From contig JAUZRQ010000026.1 in the NCBI GenBank assembly GCA_030950365.1, forward strand, positions 1-64,000: DNA of 64,000 bases, written 5' to 3'. Source of the stretch: Candidatus Zhuqueibacterota bacterium (GTDB lineage: Bacteria; Zhuqueibacterota; Zhuqueibacteria; Zhuqueibacterales; Geothermadaptataceae). Below the pieces are notes generated by a model, which was given only the letters and a program-made list of their open reading frames with translations, had not been told where the DNA came from and searched no databases. This document shows, in pieces, positions 37,998-47,250 of this stretch; position 1 is the stretch's first letter; each line of letters begins with the position of its first letter. Position numbers and translations under genes: made by a program.

Positions 37998-38783
37998 TCA
38001 ATCCGGAATGTCGATGCGGCCCTGCAGATAGGGCACGGCTTTGCCGTAAATGAACACGCGCTCGTTGACCACCTCGCACATCAGTTCGCCGCCACGGGCC
38101 GAAAGCTGCCGGACGTGAAAGCGTTTCGGACCAAGCCGTTCTGCCCAGTAGGGCGCCAGTTGCGTGTAGGCCGATCCCGTGACCGGATCCTCCGGTACGG
38201 CCAGCTTCGGGGCGAAAAATCGCGCCACGAAATCGTATTGGGCCGACGGAGCGGTGACGATCACACCGCGGCGGTCGAGGCGTTTGAGCGCTTCAAAATC
38301 GGGCTGCAGCGCTTTGATATCGGTTTCGCTATCGAAGACCGCAATATAATCTTCCGATTGCAAACAGGCGCCTGGCGTTTGGCCCAGTCCCTGCGCCAGC
38401 GCTTGTGGCTGATCGCAGGGCGTCGGCGGCTGCGCCGGAAAATTCATCACCAACCAGTCGCCATCCCGCGTGACGGTCAGTTGGCCGGAACGTGACTCAA
38501 ATTGAATGGTGCTGGATAATTCCTGCAGGAAGTGGAAAATGACAAATGCGCTGGCCAGGGTGGCGTGACCGCATAAATCGACCTCGCTGGCCGGAGTGAA
38601 CCAGCGGATGTGATAACCGTCGCTGCGGGGAACGAAATAGGCCGTTTCGGAAAGATTGTTTTCCGCCGCGATGGCCTGCAGCAGGTCATCGGGAAGCCAG
38701 CGCGGTAGCGGACACACCGCCGCGGGGTTGCCCTCGAACAGTTTTGATGCAAACGCATCGATCTGGTAAATCGGGATGGTCAT
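37998..38783 (-). CDS. PhzF family isomerase-like protein
   Basis: 261 aa from the ATG at 38783 (GAGG 6 nt upstream). The family of two-lobed isomerases is shown by IYQIDAFASKLFEGNPAAVC at the N-terminus, the catalytic glutamate in NNLSETAYF (residue ~46), GHATLASAFVIF, and the second-lobe motif EDPVTGSAYTQLAPYW. PhzF itself isomerises a phenazine precursor, but most family members such as YddE have unknown substrates, and no phenazine genes are present. It ends 83 bp before the DUF5989 gene on the same strand. Confidence 0.92.
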   Translation of the reverse strand: MTIPIYQIDAFASKLFEGNPAAVCPLPRWLPDDLLQAIAAENNLSETAYFVPRSDGYHIRWFTPASEVDLCGHATLASAFVIFHFLQELSSTIQFESRSGQLTVTRDGDWLVMNFPAQPPTPCDQPQALAQGLGQTPGACLQSEDYIAVFDSETDIKALQPDFEALKRLDRRGVIVTAPSAQYDFVARFFAPKLAVPEDPVTGSAYTQLAPYWAERLGPKRFHVRQLSARGGELMCEVVNERVFIYGKAVPYLQGRIDIPD

Positions 38784-38947
38784 GAATGGCCTCGTGGCAT
38801 TGATTTTTTTCCGCAATCAGGATTCGAGCATGAATGAAAAAAAGTCTTGCAAAGGCTCAGAGCGCGCCGATAAAATGGCGATGGATGTAATTTCTACCTC
38901 GTGACGTGTTGTATTGTCTCGCACTAACCGACGACTGCAAAAAACCT

Positions 38948-38974
38948 GTAGCACCCGCCCCTTGTGGGCGGTAG
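38948..38974. repeat. D-type small palindrome (best copy)
   Basis: GTAGCACCCGCCCC-TT-GTGGGCGGTAG: CCGCCC and GGGCGG pair. It lies in the 500-bp gap 38784-39283, which otherwise holds only the TetR operator. Confidence 0.55.
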
Positions 38975-39245
38975 CCGCTGGCCTGGTTGCCGGATGCCCC
39001 CGAAATTTTTCTGGCTTTGGCGGAATTGGTCGCGTCGGGGCCAAAAGTCCGGCCTGATCGGCGCCGCACAAGGGGGCGCGGCTATGGCATCCGTCTCAAA
39101 AAAATACGCCCCGGTCGAAATATCTTTAAACCGCGGCTGAACCGCTACAAAAATTAGGCGGAAAATATGGATTTTGCAACAGGTTTGTGACCTGTTGGAA
39201 TATTTCAAAAAAACCGCTTGCTTTTTTCCTCAAAATCGCTATTTT

Positions 39246-39272
39246 TTCGAACAAAATAACAAAATATTCGAA
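39246..39272. promoter_or_regulatory. Operator-like site before the tetR gene
   Basis: Two TTCGAA boxes (39246-39251 and 39267-39272) are 15 bp apart around CAAAATAACAAAATA. The same 27-bp arrangement, with most of the centre conserved, recurs before the RND gene at 39892. It ends 11 nt before the tetR start codon, fitting auto-repression. Confidence 0.65.
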
Positions 39273-39283
39273 AATTCGAGTCA

Positions 39284-39874
39284 ATGGTCGATCTCGACAA
39301 AATCGATCGCAAAGAAGTCATCATCAAGGTCGCCCAGAACCTGTTCAGCCGGTTCGGGCTGGCTAAAACCACCATCGAGGACATTGCCCGGCAGGCCCGA
39401 ATGGGCAAGGCCAGCATTTATTATTATTTTAAAAGCAAAGAGTCCATTTTCAAAGAAGTGATCGAGAAAGAGGGGGCCGAGTTGCGGCGCAAAATCCAGC
39501 AGGCCGTGGCGTCGGTTGATGCGCCGCAGGATAAGCTGCGCATCTATGCCCTCACGCGCATGGAATCGCTGAAAGAGCTGGCCAATTATTACAATGCCAT
39601 GCGCGATGAATACTTGGAACACTATGCGTTTATCGAAAAGGCGCGCAAGGGGTTCGACGAATTTGAACTCGATCTCATTGCACGGATTCTGAAGCAGGGC
39701 GTGGCGCAGGGCGTGTTCACCATTGCCAATATTCCGCTCACCGCCGAAGCGATTCTGGCTGCCATCAAAGGGCTCGAGTACCGCTGGACCATCGAGGTGC
39801 CGCTGGAACGCATCCGTGAAAATATCGGTGTGCTATTGAACATCCTGTTCAAAGGCATTGAAAAACGGGATTGA
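39284..39874 (+). CDS. TetR family transcriptional repressor
   Basis: 196 aa. The N-terminal helix-turn-helix is standard (FSRFGLAKTTIEDIARQARM, GKASIYYYFKSKESIFKEVI, residues ~20-60). The C-terminal ligand domain is helical (MESLKELANYYNAMRDEYLE, ILAAIKGLEYRW) and resembles regulators of lipid or drug exporters. The gene lies 69 nt before the RND permease gene on the same strand, and matching 27-bp TTCGAA-type sites precede both. It probably represses itself and the export genes until a hydrophobic ligand binds. No ribosome site stands out before the ATG. Confidence 0.92.
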   Translation: MVDLDKIDRKEVIIKVAQNLFSRFGLAKTTIEDIARQARMGKASIYYYFKSKESIFKEVIEKEGAELRRKIQQAVASVDAPQDKLRIYALTRMESLKELANYYNAMRDEYLEHYAFIEKARKGFDEFELDLIARILKQGVAQGVFTIANIPLTAEAILAAIKGLEYRWTIEVPLERIRENIGVLLNILFKGIEKRD

Positions 39875-39891
39875 ATTTTTTTTGCATATTT

Positions 39892-39918
39892 TTCGAACAA
39901 AAAACGATATTATTCGAA
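39892..39918. promoter_or_regulatory. Operator-like site before the RND permease gene
   Basis: TTCGAA (39892-39897) and TTCGAA (39913-39918) have 15 bp between them (CAAAAAACGATATTA), matching the site at 39246. It lies 25 nt before the permease start codon. Confidence 0.65.
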
Positions 39919-39943
39919 TAATACATCGCGGGGAGAAGGCCAA

Positions 39944-42832
39944 ATGCAACGGTTCGCTGTTGTTGTATTGAAGTTCCGAATTCCGATTCTGATTGTCACG
40001 CTGATATTGACTTTGTTTTTCGGCTGGCAAATGCGCCATCTGCGCGTCAATAGCGATCTCATCACCTATCTCAAGCCGGATGACCCGGCGGTGCAACTGT
40101 TCAACCGCATCGGCGAGGAATACGCCGGCACGGCCATGGCCATGATCGGCCTGGAGGCCGAGGATGTGTTTACGTATGATGTGCTGCAAACGGTCAACCG
40201 GCTGACCGAAGCGCTGCGGCAACTGCCGGGCGTGGCCACGGTCACCAGTCTCACCGATGTGCTGGACATCCGCAGCGTCGATGGCGACCTGGAGGTTGGG
40301 CGGCTCATCGATCGGCACGCCATTCCGTCCGATCCCGAGGAACTGCGCCGCATTCGCGATTATGCGCTGTCGAAAGACATGTACAACGGCCGGCTGATTT
40401 CGTCCGACGGCCGCATTACGTTGATCATCGCCCGCCTGCAGCAAAAGGCCGATAAGCAGGCACTGGCCGAGAAAATCCAGCAGGTGGCGCGGGAACAGGC
40501 GCCGGGCTACCGGTTGTATTTTTCCGGCCTGCCCATGCAGATGGTCGAGATCAACGACATCATCATCCGCGATATGACGCGGCTGGTTCCCGTGGTGGTG
40601 CTGGTGCTGATCGGCATGCTGTACTTCAGTTTCCGCATGCTCCGTGGCGTGGCGCTGCCGCTGCTGACCGTGATGATCAGTACGGTATGGGCCCTGGGCC
40701 TGATGAGCCTGCTCGGCTATGAACTGACCATCATTTCCAACATCATGCCGGTGCTCCTGATCGCCATCGGCTCGGCCTACGGCATTCATATGCTGGCGCG
40801 CTATAACGAGGACATGCGGCGGCATAACATCAATCGCCACGATACCGTGGGCCGCTGGCAGAGCATCCGCGAGTCGCTGGCCGAAGTGGGCGTGCCGATC
40901 ATCCTGGCCGGCGTTACCACCCTGATCGGTTTTTTCTCATTCGCCGGCGCGTATCTGACGTCGGTGACGCAATTTGGCGTGTTCACCGGTATCGGCGTGG
41001 CGTTTGCGCTGCTCATTAGCATCACCGTGGTGCCGGCGGTGCTTGCCATGTTGCCGCCGCCCCCTACGCGGCGCACGGCCTCGGGCCGGGAGGCCAACAT
41101 GCTGGTGCATTTTCTGGACTGGCTCGCCGATTTCGTGCTGAGGCGCGAAGGCTGGATTCTGGCCGGCTCGGTGGTGGTGATCGGGCTGGCGGTGGTTGGC
41201 CTGCCGCGCCTGCACCGGGAAGTCAATTTGCTGGAGTATTTTCCGCGCCACACCGACATCCGCCGCGCCGAGGACATGATGCGCGAGCATTTTGGCGGCT
41301 CCAATCCGATCCAGCTTGTGGTGCAGGGCGATATGAAACACCCTTTTGTGCTGAAAGAAGCCCGCGAACTGGAGAAATTTCTCGAAACCCTGCCGGACGT
41401 GAGCAAACCACAGTCGGTGGCGGATTTGATTTGCGAAATGAACCGGGTGATGAACGGTCGGTACACCGTGCCGGACACCCGCGAGGGCGTTGCCAATTTG
41501 TGGTTTTTTATCGAAGGCGAGTCGGTGTTGCAGCAAATGGTCAATCCCGATGCCAGCGAGGGCATCATTCAGGCCAATCTGGCCACCATGGAGATGCAGC
41601 GGGTGCGCCGGGTGGTCCGCGCCATCGATCGCTATTTTCGAACCCGCGCCGATTCGGTGCGAATCGTGGTGCGGCGGGATGAACTGCCGCTGGCGCTGCA
41701 ACGGCAGGTGCTGGCCGATGGGATTTACTGGCTGATCGCGCTGGATGTGGCGCGGCACGGGGCGACCGTGCCGGATAGCGCGGCGCTGCTTAAGGCCATT
41801 TTGCAGGTCATTGAACCGCAGGACGAGCGGCTTTCGAAAACGTTGATTTCTGAGTTGCGCGAAAAATGGTTGGACTTCTTTCTGATGGAGTCCCCGGTGG
41901 AAATCGACGATGATGCGGAGGTGGAGCGGCTCGTGGGCCGGCTGGTGCGATCTCTGCAGGCGCGCCAGATCAAAAACGAGGCGGCGCTGTCCCGTGCGCT
42001 GAGGCGGTGGCTGCCGCGGGATCAACGCGATGACGCCGGGGCGGTGGAGGAAACGGCGCAAATTGCCTGGCGGATGGTTCAGGAGTTGGTGCAAAAGCAG
42101 CGGGTGCAGCGCGCGGTGGAACGTTTGCTGGCGCTGTTCCCGGATTCCCTGAAGCAGAATCCGGACTTCCGCGATGATGTACGCGACGATCTGTGGATGA
42201 TGAACGAGACATACATTGCGGTATCGCCGGATGATGCCCGGCGCGCCGGGGTGGATGGCGAGCGGGTGAGGCTGCAGTTCCGGCAATCCGGCATGCCGCT
42301 AATTTACACCCGCCTCGATGATAGCCTGATGCGCAGCCAGTTGCAGAGTCTGGCCATCGCGCTGCTTCTGGTGACGCTCATCCTCATGGTGCAGTTCCGG
42401 TCGCTGCTGGCTGGACTGATCGCCGTGTCGCCCATTGTGCTGACGGTGCTGATGAATTTCGCGCTGATGGCGTATTTGAACGTACCGCTGGACAATGCCA
42501 CCATGATGATCGCCAGCATTGCCATCGGTATTGGTATTGATTATGCCATCCATTTTACCAGTCGCTTTAAGATGGAGTTTGGCCGGCAGGGAGATGGTCG
42601 GCAGGCGCTGGCGACCACCCTGGAAACCACTGGTCGTGCGATTCTGATCAATGCGCTGTCGGTGGCGTCGGGATTCATTATTCTGGTGTTTGCCCAGCTC
42701 ATCCCCATTCGTCAGTTCGGCTGGCTCACGGCCAGCACCATGTTTTTCAGCGCGGTCGGCGCCATGACGTTCCTGCCGGCGCTGATTCTGTACAGTGGAG
42801 ACCGCCATTTTCGGAATCATGGCAACAGTTAG
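39944..42832 (+). CDS. RND/MMPL family exporter
   Basis: 962 aa. A first membrane helix (PILIVTLILTLFFGWQM) is followed by a periplasmic loop, five helices at ~205-370 (VVVLVLIGMLYFSFRMLRG, MPVLLIAIGSAYGIHMLARY), a second lone helix near 405, a very large second loop (~420-780) and a final helix block (SLAIALLLVTLILMVQF, IASIAIGIGIDYAIHFTSRF). The twofold layout and the GIDYAIHF motif are those of MMPL/HpnN-type proton-driven exporters of lipids and other hydrophobic compounds. GGGGAGAAGG precedes the ATG. With the LolA-like and outer-membrane genes that follow it probably moves a lipid-like cargo to the outer membrane. Confidence 0.9.
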   Translation: MQRFAVVVLKFRIPILIVTLILTLFFGWQMRHLRVNSDLITYLKPDDPAVQLFNRIGEEYAGTAMAMIGLEAEDVFTYDVLQTVNRLTEALRQLPGVATVTSLTDVLDIRSVDGDLEVGRLIDRHAIPSDPEELRRIRDYALSKDMYNGRLISSDGRITLIIARLQQKADKQALAEKIQQVAREQAPGYRLYFSGLPMQMVEINDIIIRDMTRLVPVVVLVLIGMLYFSFRMLRGVALPLLTVMISTVWALGLMSLLGYELTIISNIMPVLLIAIGSAYGIHMLARYNEDMRRHNINRHDTVGRWQSIRESLAEVGVPIILAGVTTLIGFFSFAGAYLTSVTQFGVFTGIGVAFALLISITVVPAVLAMLPPPPTRRTASGREANMLVHFLDWLADFVLRREGWILAGSVVVIGLAVVGLPRLHREVNLLEYFPRHTDIRRAEDMMREHFGGSNPIQLVVQGDMKHPFVLKEARELEKFLETLPDVSKPQSVADLICEMNRVMNGRYTVPDTREGVANLWFFIEGESVLQQMVNPDASEGIIQANLATMEMQRVRRVVRAIDRYFRTRADSVRIVVRRDELPLALQRQVLADGIYWLIALDVARHGATVPDSAALLKAILQVIEPQDERLSKTLISELREKWLDFFLMESPVEIDDDAEVERLVGRLVRSLQARQIKNEAALSRALRRWLPRDQRDDAGAVEETAQIAWRMVQELVQKQRVQRAVERLLALFPDSLKQNPDFRDDVRDDLWMMNETYIAVSPDDARRAGVDGERVRLQFRQSGMPLIYTRLDDSLMRSQLQSLAIALLLVTLILMVQFRSLLAGLIAVSPIVLTVLMNFALMAYLNVPLDNATMMIASIAIGIGIDYAIHFTSRFKMEFGRQGDGRQALATTLETTGRAILINALSVASGFIILVFAQLIPIRQFGWLTASTMFFSAVGAMTFLPALILYSGDRHFRNHGNS

Positions 42833-42845
42833 AAGCTTTGAAAAT

Positions 42846-42895
42846 TGGATGAACCACAAAGACACAAAGGGCACAAAGGGAATCCTTGGTTGGAA
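42846..42895. repeat. 9-nt periodic repeat phrase
   Basis: ACCACAAAGACACAAAGGG continues with CACAAAGGGAATCC, the same family as at 12680 and 33611. A weak G-type phrase (GACGCGGATGG, ATACGGATGG) follows. It occupies the 220-bp gap between the permease and LolA-like genes. Confidence 0.5.
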
Positions 42896-43052
42896 GGAGC
42901 AACGGAACGACGCGGATGGAATACGGATGGGGGCATGCTTAACAACATGAAATTGTAACTGCTTTGACCACAAACGCCGTAGGCGTGAAACGTTTGTAGC
43001 TGGATATGAATTGAGACATGTCTTTAGTTACACATATCAGTAGGAGGTTTAT

Positions 43053-43793
43053 ATGAAACGAAGTTTGACCTTGATGATCATTCTTGGATTGGTAGGCGCA
43101 ATCCAGGCCGGACAGCCGTCGGCGCAGGACATTGTGGCCAAAAGCGATTCCGTGATCAATGCGCCGAAAGACCAGAAAGCCATCATGACAATGATCCTGA
43201 TCGATAAAAAAGGCAACCGGAAGCGCCGGGAGGCGGTGTTCATGCAAAAAGGCGACGACCGCCGGATTTTGCGGTTCACCAAACCTGCGGATCAAAAAGG
43301 CATCGCCTTTCTGGCCCTGCCCGGAGATGTGCAGTATCTGTACATGCCGGCGTTTCACAAGGTGCGGCGCATTGCTTCGCACATCAAAAACACCAAATTC
43401 GCCGGCACCGATTTCACGTACGACGACATGAGTACTTCCCGGCTGGCGGAAAATTACAACGCCAGGCTGCTGCAGGAAGACGACCAGTTCTGGATTTTGA
43501 AGTTAGTGCCAAAGCCGGGCGTGAAAAAGGATTACGGCCACCTCAAACTCTGGGTGCGCAAGGATAACTACTACCAGGTCAAAATTGAATTCTACGACCG
43601 GGCTGGCAACCTGTGGAAAGTGATGGAACGCCGGCAGGTGGTGAAAATTGGCAAATACTGGTACGCGCGCGAGATGGAAATGCGAGACCTGAAGGAAGAG
43701 CACGCCACCATCATGCAATCGAAAGATGTGCAATTTGACCTCGGACTGTCGAATAAACTGTTCACGCGCCGGTATTTGCGACGGGCGAAATAA
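43053..43793 (+). CDS. LolA-like outer-membrane lipoprotein-sorting protein
   Basis: 246 aa with a strong ribosome site (AGGAGG) and signal peptide (MKRSLTLMIILGLVGAIQAG). The mature part has the LolA-like half-barrel fold found beside MMPL-type exporters: AIMTMILIDKKGNRKRREAV, LPGDVQYLYMPAFHKVRRIA, GTDFTYDDMSTSRLAENYNA and KLWVRKDNYYQVKIEFYDRA. It should bind a hydrophobic cargo in the periplasm. It lies between the RND permease and the outer-membrane protein, fitting a carrier between the two membranes. Confidence 0.88.
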   Translation: MKRSLTLMIILGLVGAIQAGQPSAQDIVAKSDSVINAPKDQKAIMTMILIDKKGNRKRREAVFMQKGDDRRILRFTKPADQKGIAFLALPGDVQYLYMPAFHKVRRIASHIKNTKFAGTDFTYDDMSTSRLAENYNARLLQEDDQFWILKLVPKPGVKKDYGHLKLWVRKDNYYQVKIEFYDRAGNLWKVMERRQVVKIGKYWYAREMEMRDLKEEHATIMQSKDVQFDLGLSNKLFTRRYLRRAK

Positions 43794-43898
43794 TCCCAAG
43801 CGGTGAACGCGCTTCCGATGGGCTGCTGCTTGCCCGTGCAACCAGCGTGTTTTTTTCACAATGGATATTCAACCCAGGCAACGTGGAGGTTGGTGAAA

Positions 43899-45245
43899 AT
43901 GCGACGAATGTGGCTGGCCGGGATGCTGCTCCTGCTGGCAGCGCCGCTGCAGGCGCAGGTGCAGATCAACGGCTATGTGCAGAATTACGAGCGGTTTCGT
44001 TTGCAGCAAAATGGCCGTGTCACCTGGAATGAGAGCCGGCTTGGCCTGAAATTCGAAGGCAATCCATCCGACAATCTGCATTACTATAGCGAACTGCGGA
44101 TCCGCAGCTTCGGATTTCCCAATCCGCAAACGGTGGCCGATTTGCAGCGCCGCGACCGATCGCGGGTGGCGCCCTGGGCCGTGGAGGTGCGCGAGGCCTA
44201 CATTGATCTGTACGGCTTCCTGCTGGACAATCTCGATCTGCGCATCGGCAAGCAGCGCATTGCCTGGGGCACGGCCGATAACCTGAACCCCACCGACAAT
44301 TTGAATCCCGATGATCTGGAGGACATTTTCGATTTCGGTCAGCATCTCGGCAGCCAGGCCATCCGCGCAACGTATTATTTTGGCGATTGGACGCTGACCG
44401 GCGTGTTCATCCCGGTGTTCACGCCGGCCGTGCTGCCGTTTGGCGACTGGGCGGCGGCGTTCAGCGAGCCGACGGCGCTCCCTTCCGGAATGACGCTGGT
44501 TCAGTTCACCGATCGGCTACGGTTGCCCGAACCGCGTCTGGGGGAATCGGCCAGTTATGGTGTCAAAATCGCCGGCAGTTTGCTCAATTTCGATGTGTCG
44601 CTGAGCTACTATGCCGGCCGCGATGATCTGCCGCTGATGTCGCGTCTGGCGATCGTGCCCGTGGATACCCCCGGACAGGTCCGCGCCGACGCCGAGCTGG
44701 TCTTTCCGCGGATGCGGGTTCTGGGCTTCGACCTGGCGGGCAGCATCGGCAGTGTGGGCGTGTGGGCCGAAGCCGGTGTGTTCCTACCGGAGGACGTTCG
44801 GCTGCAGCAAACGCTGCCCGATCCGCAGGCCGGGCTGATCACCCGAGAAACCGTCGCGCTGTCGGACGAACCGTATGTAAAGTGGGTAGTCGGCGCCGAT
44901 TACACGTTCAAGAGCGGCTGGTACGTGAATGCGCAGTTCCTGCACGGCTTTTTGCATGAACGCGGCCGCGACCAGCTTCAGGATTACATCGCGCTGCGAC
45001 TGGAAAAATCCTTCATGCACGATGCCCTTAAACTCGCGCTGGTGAATCTGGTGCTGGCCATCCAGGACTGGCGGAATCTGAGCGAGAATTACGGCCTTGC
45101 CGGCGGTCCGAGCCTGGATTACAAACCCACCGATGCGCTGACCGTATCTCTGGGAGCGTTCCTGGTCGAAGGCCGGGGCGAAGGGCTATTCAGCCGGGTG
45201 AAACAACTGGATGAGGTATTTTTCAAAGTGGTGTATGATTTTTGA
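43899..45245 (+). CDS. DUF1302-like outer-membrane beta-barrel protein
   Basis: 448 aa from the ATG at 43899 (GGAGG 9 nt upstream); a longer frame has no good start. Signal peptide MRRMWLAGMLLLLAAPLQAQ. The mature protein is barrel-like: VQINGYVQNYERFRLQQNGR, LRIGKQRIAWGTADNLNPTD, YGVKIAGSLLNFDVSLSYYA and WYVNAQFLHGFLHE, ending on VFFKVVYDF with a terminal aromatic residue as in outer-membrane barrels. The GKQ-IAWG-AD--NPTD motif is typical of DUF1302/alginate-export-like porins, which often accompany an RND exporter and a sorting protein. Last gene of the TetR-controlled cassette. Confidence 0.82.
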   Translation: MRRMWLAGMLLLLAAPLQAQVQINGYVQNYERFRLQQNGRVTWNESRLGLKFEGNPSDNLHYYSELRIRSFGFPNPQTVADLQRRDRSRVAPWAVEVREAYIDLYGFLLDNLDLRIGKQRIAWGTADNLNPTDNLNPDDLEDIFDFGQHLGSQAIRATYYFGDWTLTGVFIPVFTPAVLPFGDWAAAFSEPTALPSGMTLVQFTDRLRLPEPRLGESASYGVKIAGSLLNFDVSLSYYAGRDDLPLMSRLAIVPVDTPGQVRADAELVFPRMRVLGFDLAGSIGSVGVWAEAGVFLPEDVRLQQTLPDPQAGLITRETVALSDEPYVKWVVGADYTFKSGWYVNAQFLHGFLHERGRDQLQDYIALRLEKSFMHDALKLALVNLVLAIQDWRNLSENYGLAGGPSLDYKPTDALTVSLGAFLVEGRGEGLFSRVKQLDEVFFKVVYDF

Positions 45246-45342
45246 GGAAAAAAGCCGCGGTCCGGGACGGCGCAGAAGCACAGATGCTGGGATTCTCAGC
45301 GACCGTCCCTGACCGCCGAAGAAGTGGGTCAATCGTGGAATG

Positions 45343-47220
45343 TCAACGCAAGACCATCAGCCGTCCGATTTTGCTGCTGCCGCCAGCTTTGACTTCGTAA
45401 AAATACATTCCCGGAGCGATGCGCCGGCCGCGCCAGTCGCGGGCATCCCACGTGACTACATGGCGGCCGGAGGTCAGCGATCCGAGGTTCAACCGCTGTA
45501 CCTCCTGGCCCAGAATGTTCAGGATGCGGATTTGCACCGGCGCCCGCGACGGCAGCACAAATGCCAGTTGCATGCTGGAAGATTGCGATAGCGAAAATGG
45601 ATTGGGATGCCCGGGCTCCAGCAGAAAACCTTCCGGCAGGGCCACCTGCACCTGGATGGCCGGCGTTTCCTGCATGCGGCCGTCGATTTTCAGTATCTGC
45701 AGCCGGTAGTAATACGTGCCCGGCGGCACATCGCGATCGATGAAGCGGTAGCTGTTCCGGCTACCGGCGCGGAGAAAGCCGAGCGATTGATAGTCGCGAC
45801 CGTTGCGGCTGCGCAGTACGTTGAAGCCGAGCAGATCGTTCTGCGCACCGGCCTGCCAGCGCAGCACCACCCCTTCCGAACTCACCGATGCTGATAGCGC
45901 AACGGATTGAACGGACGTAACCATCCCATATTCGTACGCGCCGATATCCGGGGCGCTGCCCGTGTACGCTACGCCGACATCCGCCCCGGCGTCGATGGCC
46001 GGACTGTTGGCTTTGAGCTGGAAATTGTAATTGGCGGCATCAACGAATCCCGGATCGCTGCCGGAGATGTCGCCGGTGCCGGCCATACTGCCAGCGGAGG
46101 TATCAAACCAGCCATTGTAGCCCAGCTCGACTTTAAAGGTGGTTTTAATGCTCGGCTTGCTGGCTTTGTAAAACAGATTGTTCTGAAAACGGCCACCGTT
46201 CACACCGCCGCCTTCCACGCGCAGGGCCGTAGCATTGATGAACGCAATCGTGTTGTTCACGAATTCCACGTTCGATACGTCATCGAATTTCACCGCATAA
46301 TATTGCCGGATGTTGTACACCACATTGCGGTAAATCCGGTGATTGATCTGCGATTTGCCAGCCTCGCCGCGGAACTCCATGCCACGTTGCGAATCGTGGA
46401 TGACATTGCCAACAAACGTCAGGTTGCGACAGCCCTTTTGCACCACCACGGCCTTGTTTTCGAAACCATACATTTCGTTATATTCCACGCGCGCGCCATC
46501 CACGCCTTTGAAATCCAGCGCGTTTTCAGAATTGCTGCCTAGCGTTGTGTAAAGAATGTTGCCCTTGATCAGGATGTCTTTGGCATAGCTGCTGATGGGA
46601 TCGCTGTTCGAGGCATAGAGCTGAATCGCATCGCCGCCACAGTTGTAGATGGTGTTGTTGAGGATGCGGATTCGAGTCGCACCGGGACTGGTGACGATAC
46701 CATGCGCATCTCTGCCCGGCTTCCAGATAAAATCGTGAATGACGTTGTTTTCAATGGTGATGTCTCTGGCACCGCCACTGATATCGATGCCATCACGCTT
46801 GCCATTGCGCAGTTCACAATTGCGAATGGTCACAAAGGCTGCGCTGCTGGATATTTTGATGGCATCGCTGCTGGCATTTTGGTGATCTAAAATGAAACCA
46901 TCAATCACCCAATATTTTTTATTGATTTTGAGCAGCTGATCCGACGATTGAATCACCGGCCGCTCGCCAGGATAGGCCATCAACACAATGGGGCGCCCGG
47001 CTTCGCCATCACGCGGCAGAGACAGGCTTTCCTGATAGACGCCCGCACGCACCATCAGGGTGTCGCCTGGGCCCAAAGAAGCCATCTGATTGCCAAGGCC
47101 GAGGGTTTTGGTGGCCACATAAGTGCCGGCCTGCAGCGGTCCGCACCACATCAGCGTGCAGAGCAACCAGAGTGCGGCGAAGCTTCCTGTTCGCCTGAAC
47201 GGTTTGGCCTTCGTATTCAT
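45343..47220 (-). CDS. Secreted right-handed beta-helix protein with FlgD/T9SS-like C-terminal domain
   Basis: 625 aa from the ATG at 47220 (AGGAGG 5 nt upstream). Signal peptide near residues 10-32. Residues ~35-420 form a parallel beta-helix of polysaccharide-lyase type: DTLMVRAGVYQESLSLPRDG, YWVIDGFILDHQNASSDAIK, DITIENNVIHDF, RIRILNNTIYNCGGDAIQLY and the closing SPAIDAGADVG, DIGAYEYG. A fibronectin-like part follows (WQAGAQNDLLGFNVLRSRNG), then the sorting domain from HPNPF ending in IGRLMVLR. It is probably a lyase or binding protein for an acidic polysaccharide; the catalytic residues cannot be assigned. It lies 30 bp after the heparinase-like gene on the same strand, so the two form an operon. 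Confidence 0.82.
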   Translation of the reverse strand: MNTKAKPFRRTGSFAALWLLCTLMWCGPLQAGTYVATKTLGLGNQMASLGPGDTLMVRAGVYQESLSLPRDGEAGRPIVLMAYPGERPVIQSSDQLLKINKKYWVIDGFILDHQNASSDAIKISSSAAFVTIRNCELRNGKRDGIDISGGARDITIENNVIHDFIWKPGRDAHGIVTSPGATRIRILNNTIYNCGGDAIQLYASNSDPISSYAKDILIKGNILYTTLGSNSENALDFKGVDGARVEYNEMYGFENKAVVVQKGCRNLTFVGNVIHDSQRGMEFRGEAGKSQINHRIYRNVVYNIRQYYAVKFDDVSNVEFVNNTIAFINATALRVEGGGVNGGRFQNNLFYKASKPSIKTTFKVELGYNGWFDTSAGSMAGTGDISGSDPGFVDAANYNFQLKANSPAIDAGADVGVAYTGSAPDIGAYEYGMVTSVQSVALSASVSSEGVVLRWQAGAQNDLLGFNVLRSRNGRDYQSLGFLRAGSRNSYRFIDRDVPPGTYYYRLQILKIDGRMQETPAIQVQVALPEGFLLEPGHPNPFSLSQSSSMQLAFVLPSRAPVQIRILNILGQEVQRLNLGSLTSGRHVVTWDARDWRGRRIAPGMYFYEVKAGGSSKIGRLMVLR

Positions 47221-47250
47221 CAATTCCTCCTGGAATGGTTGTTGACCGAC

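Noticed and set aside
39833-42286. Long antisense frames (335 and 449 codons) opposite the RND exporter
   Set aside because: They mirror the codon bias of the real gene, are rich in His/Gln/Arg and have no start signals.
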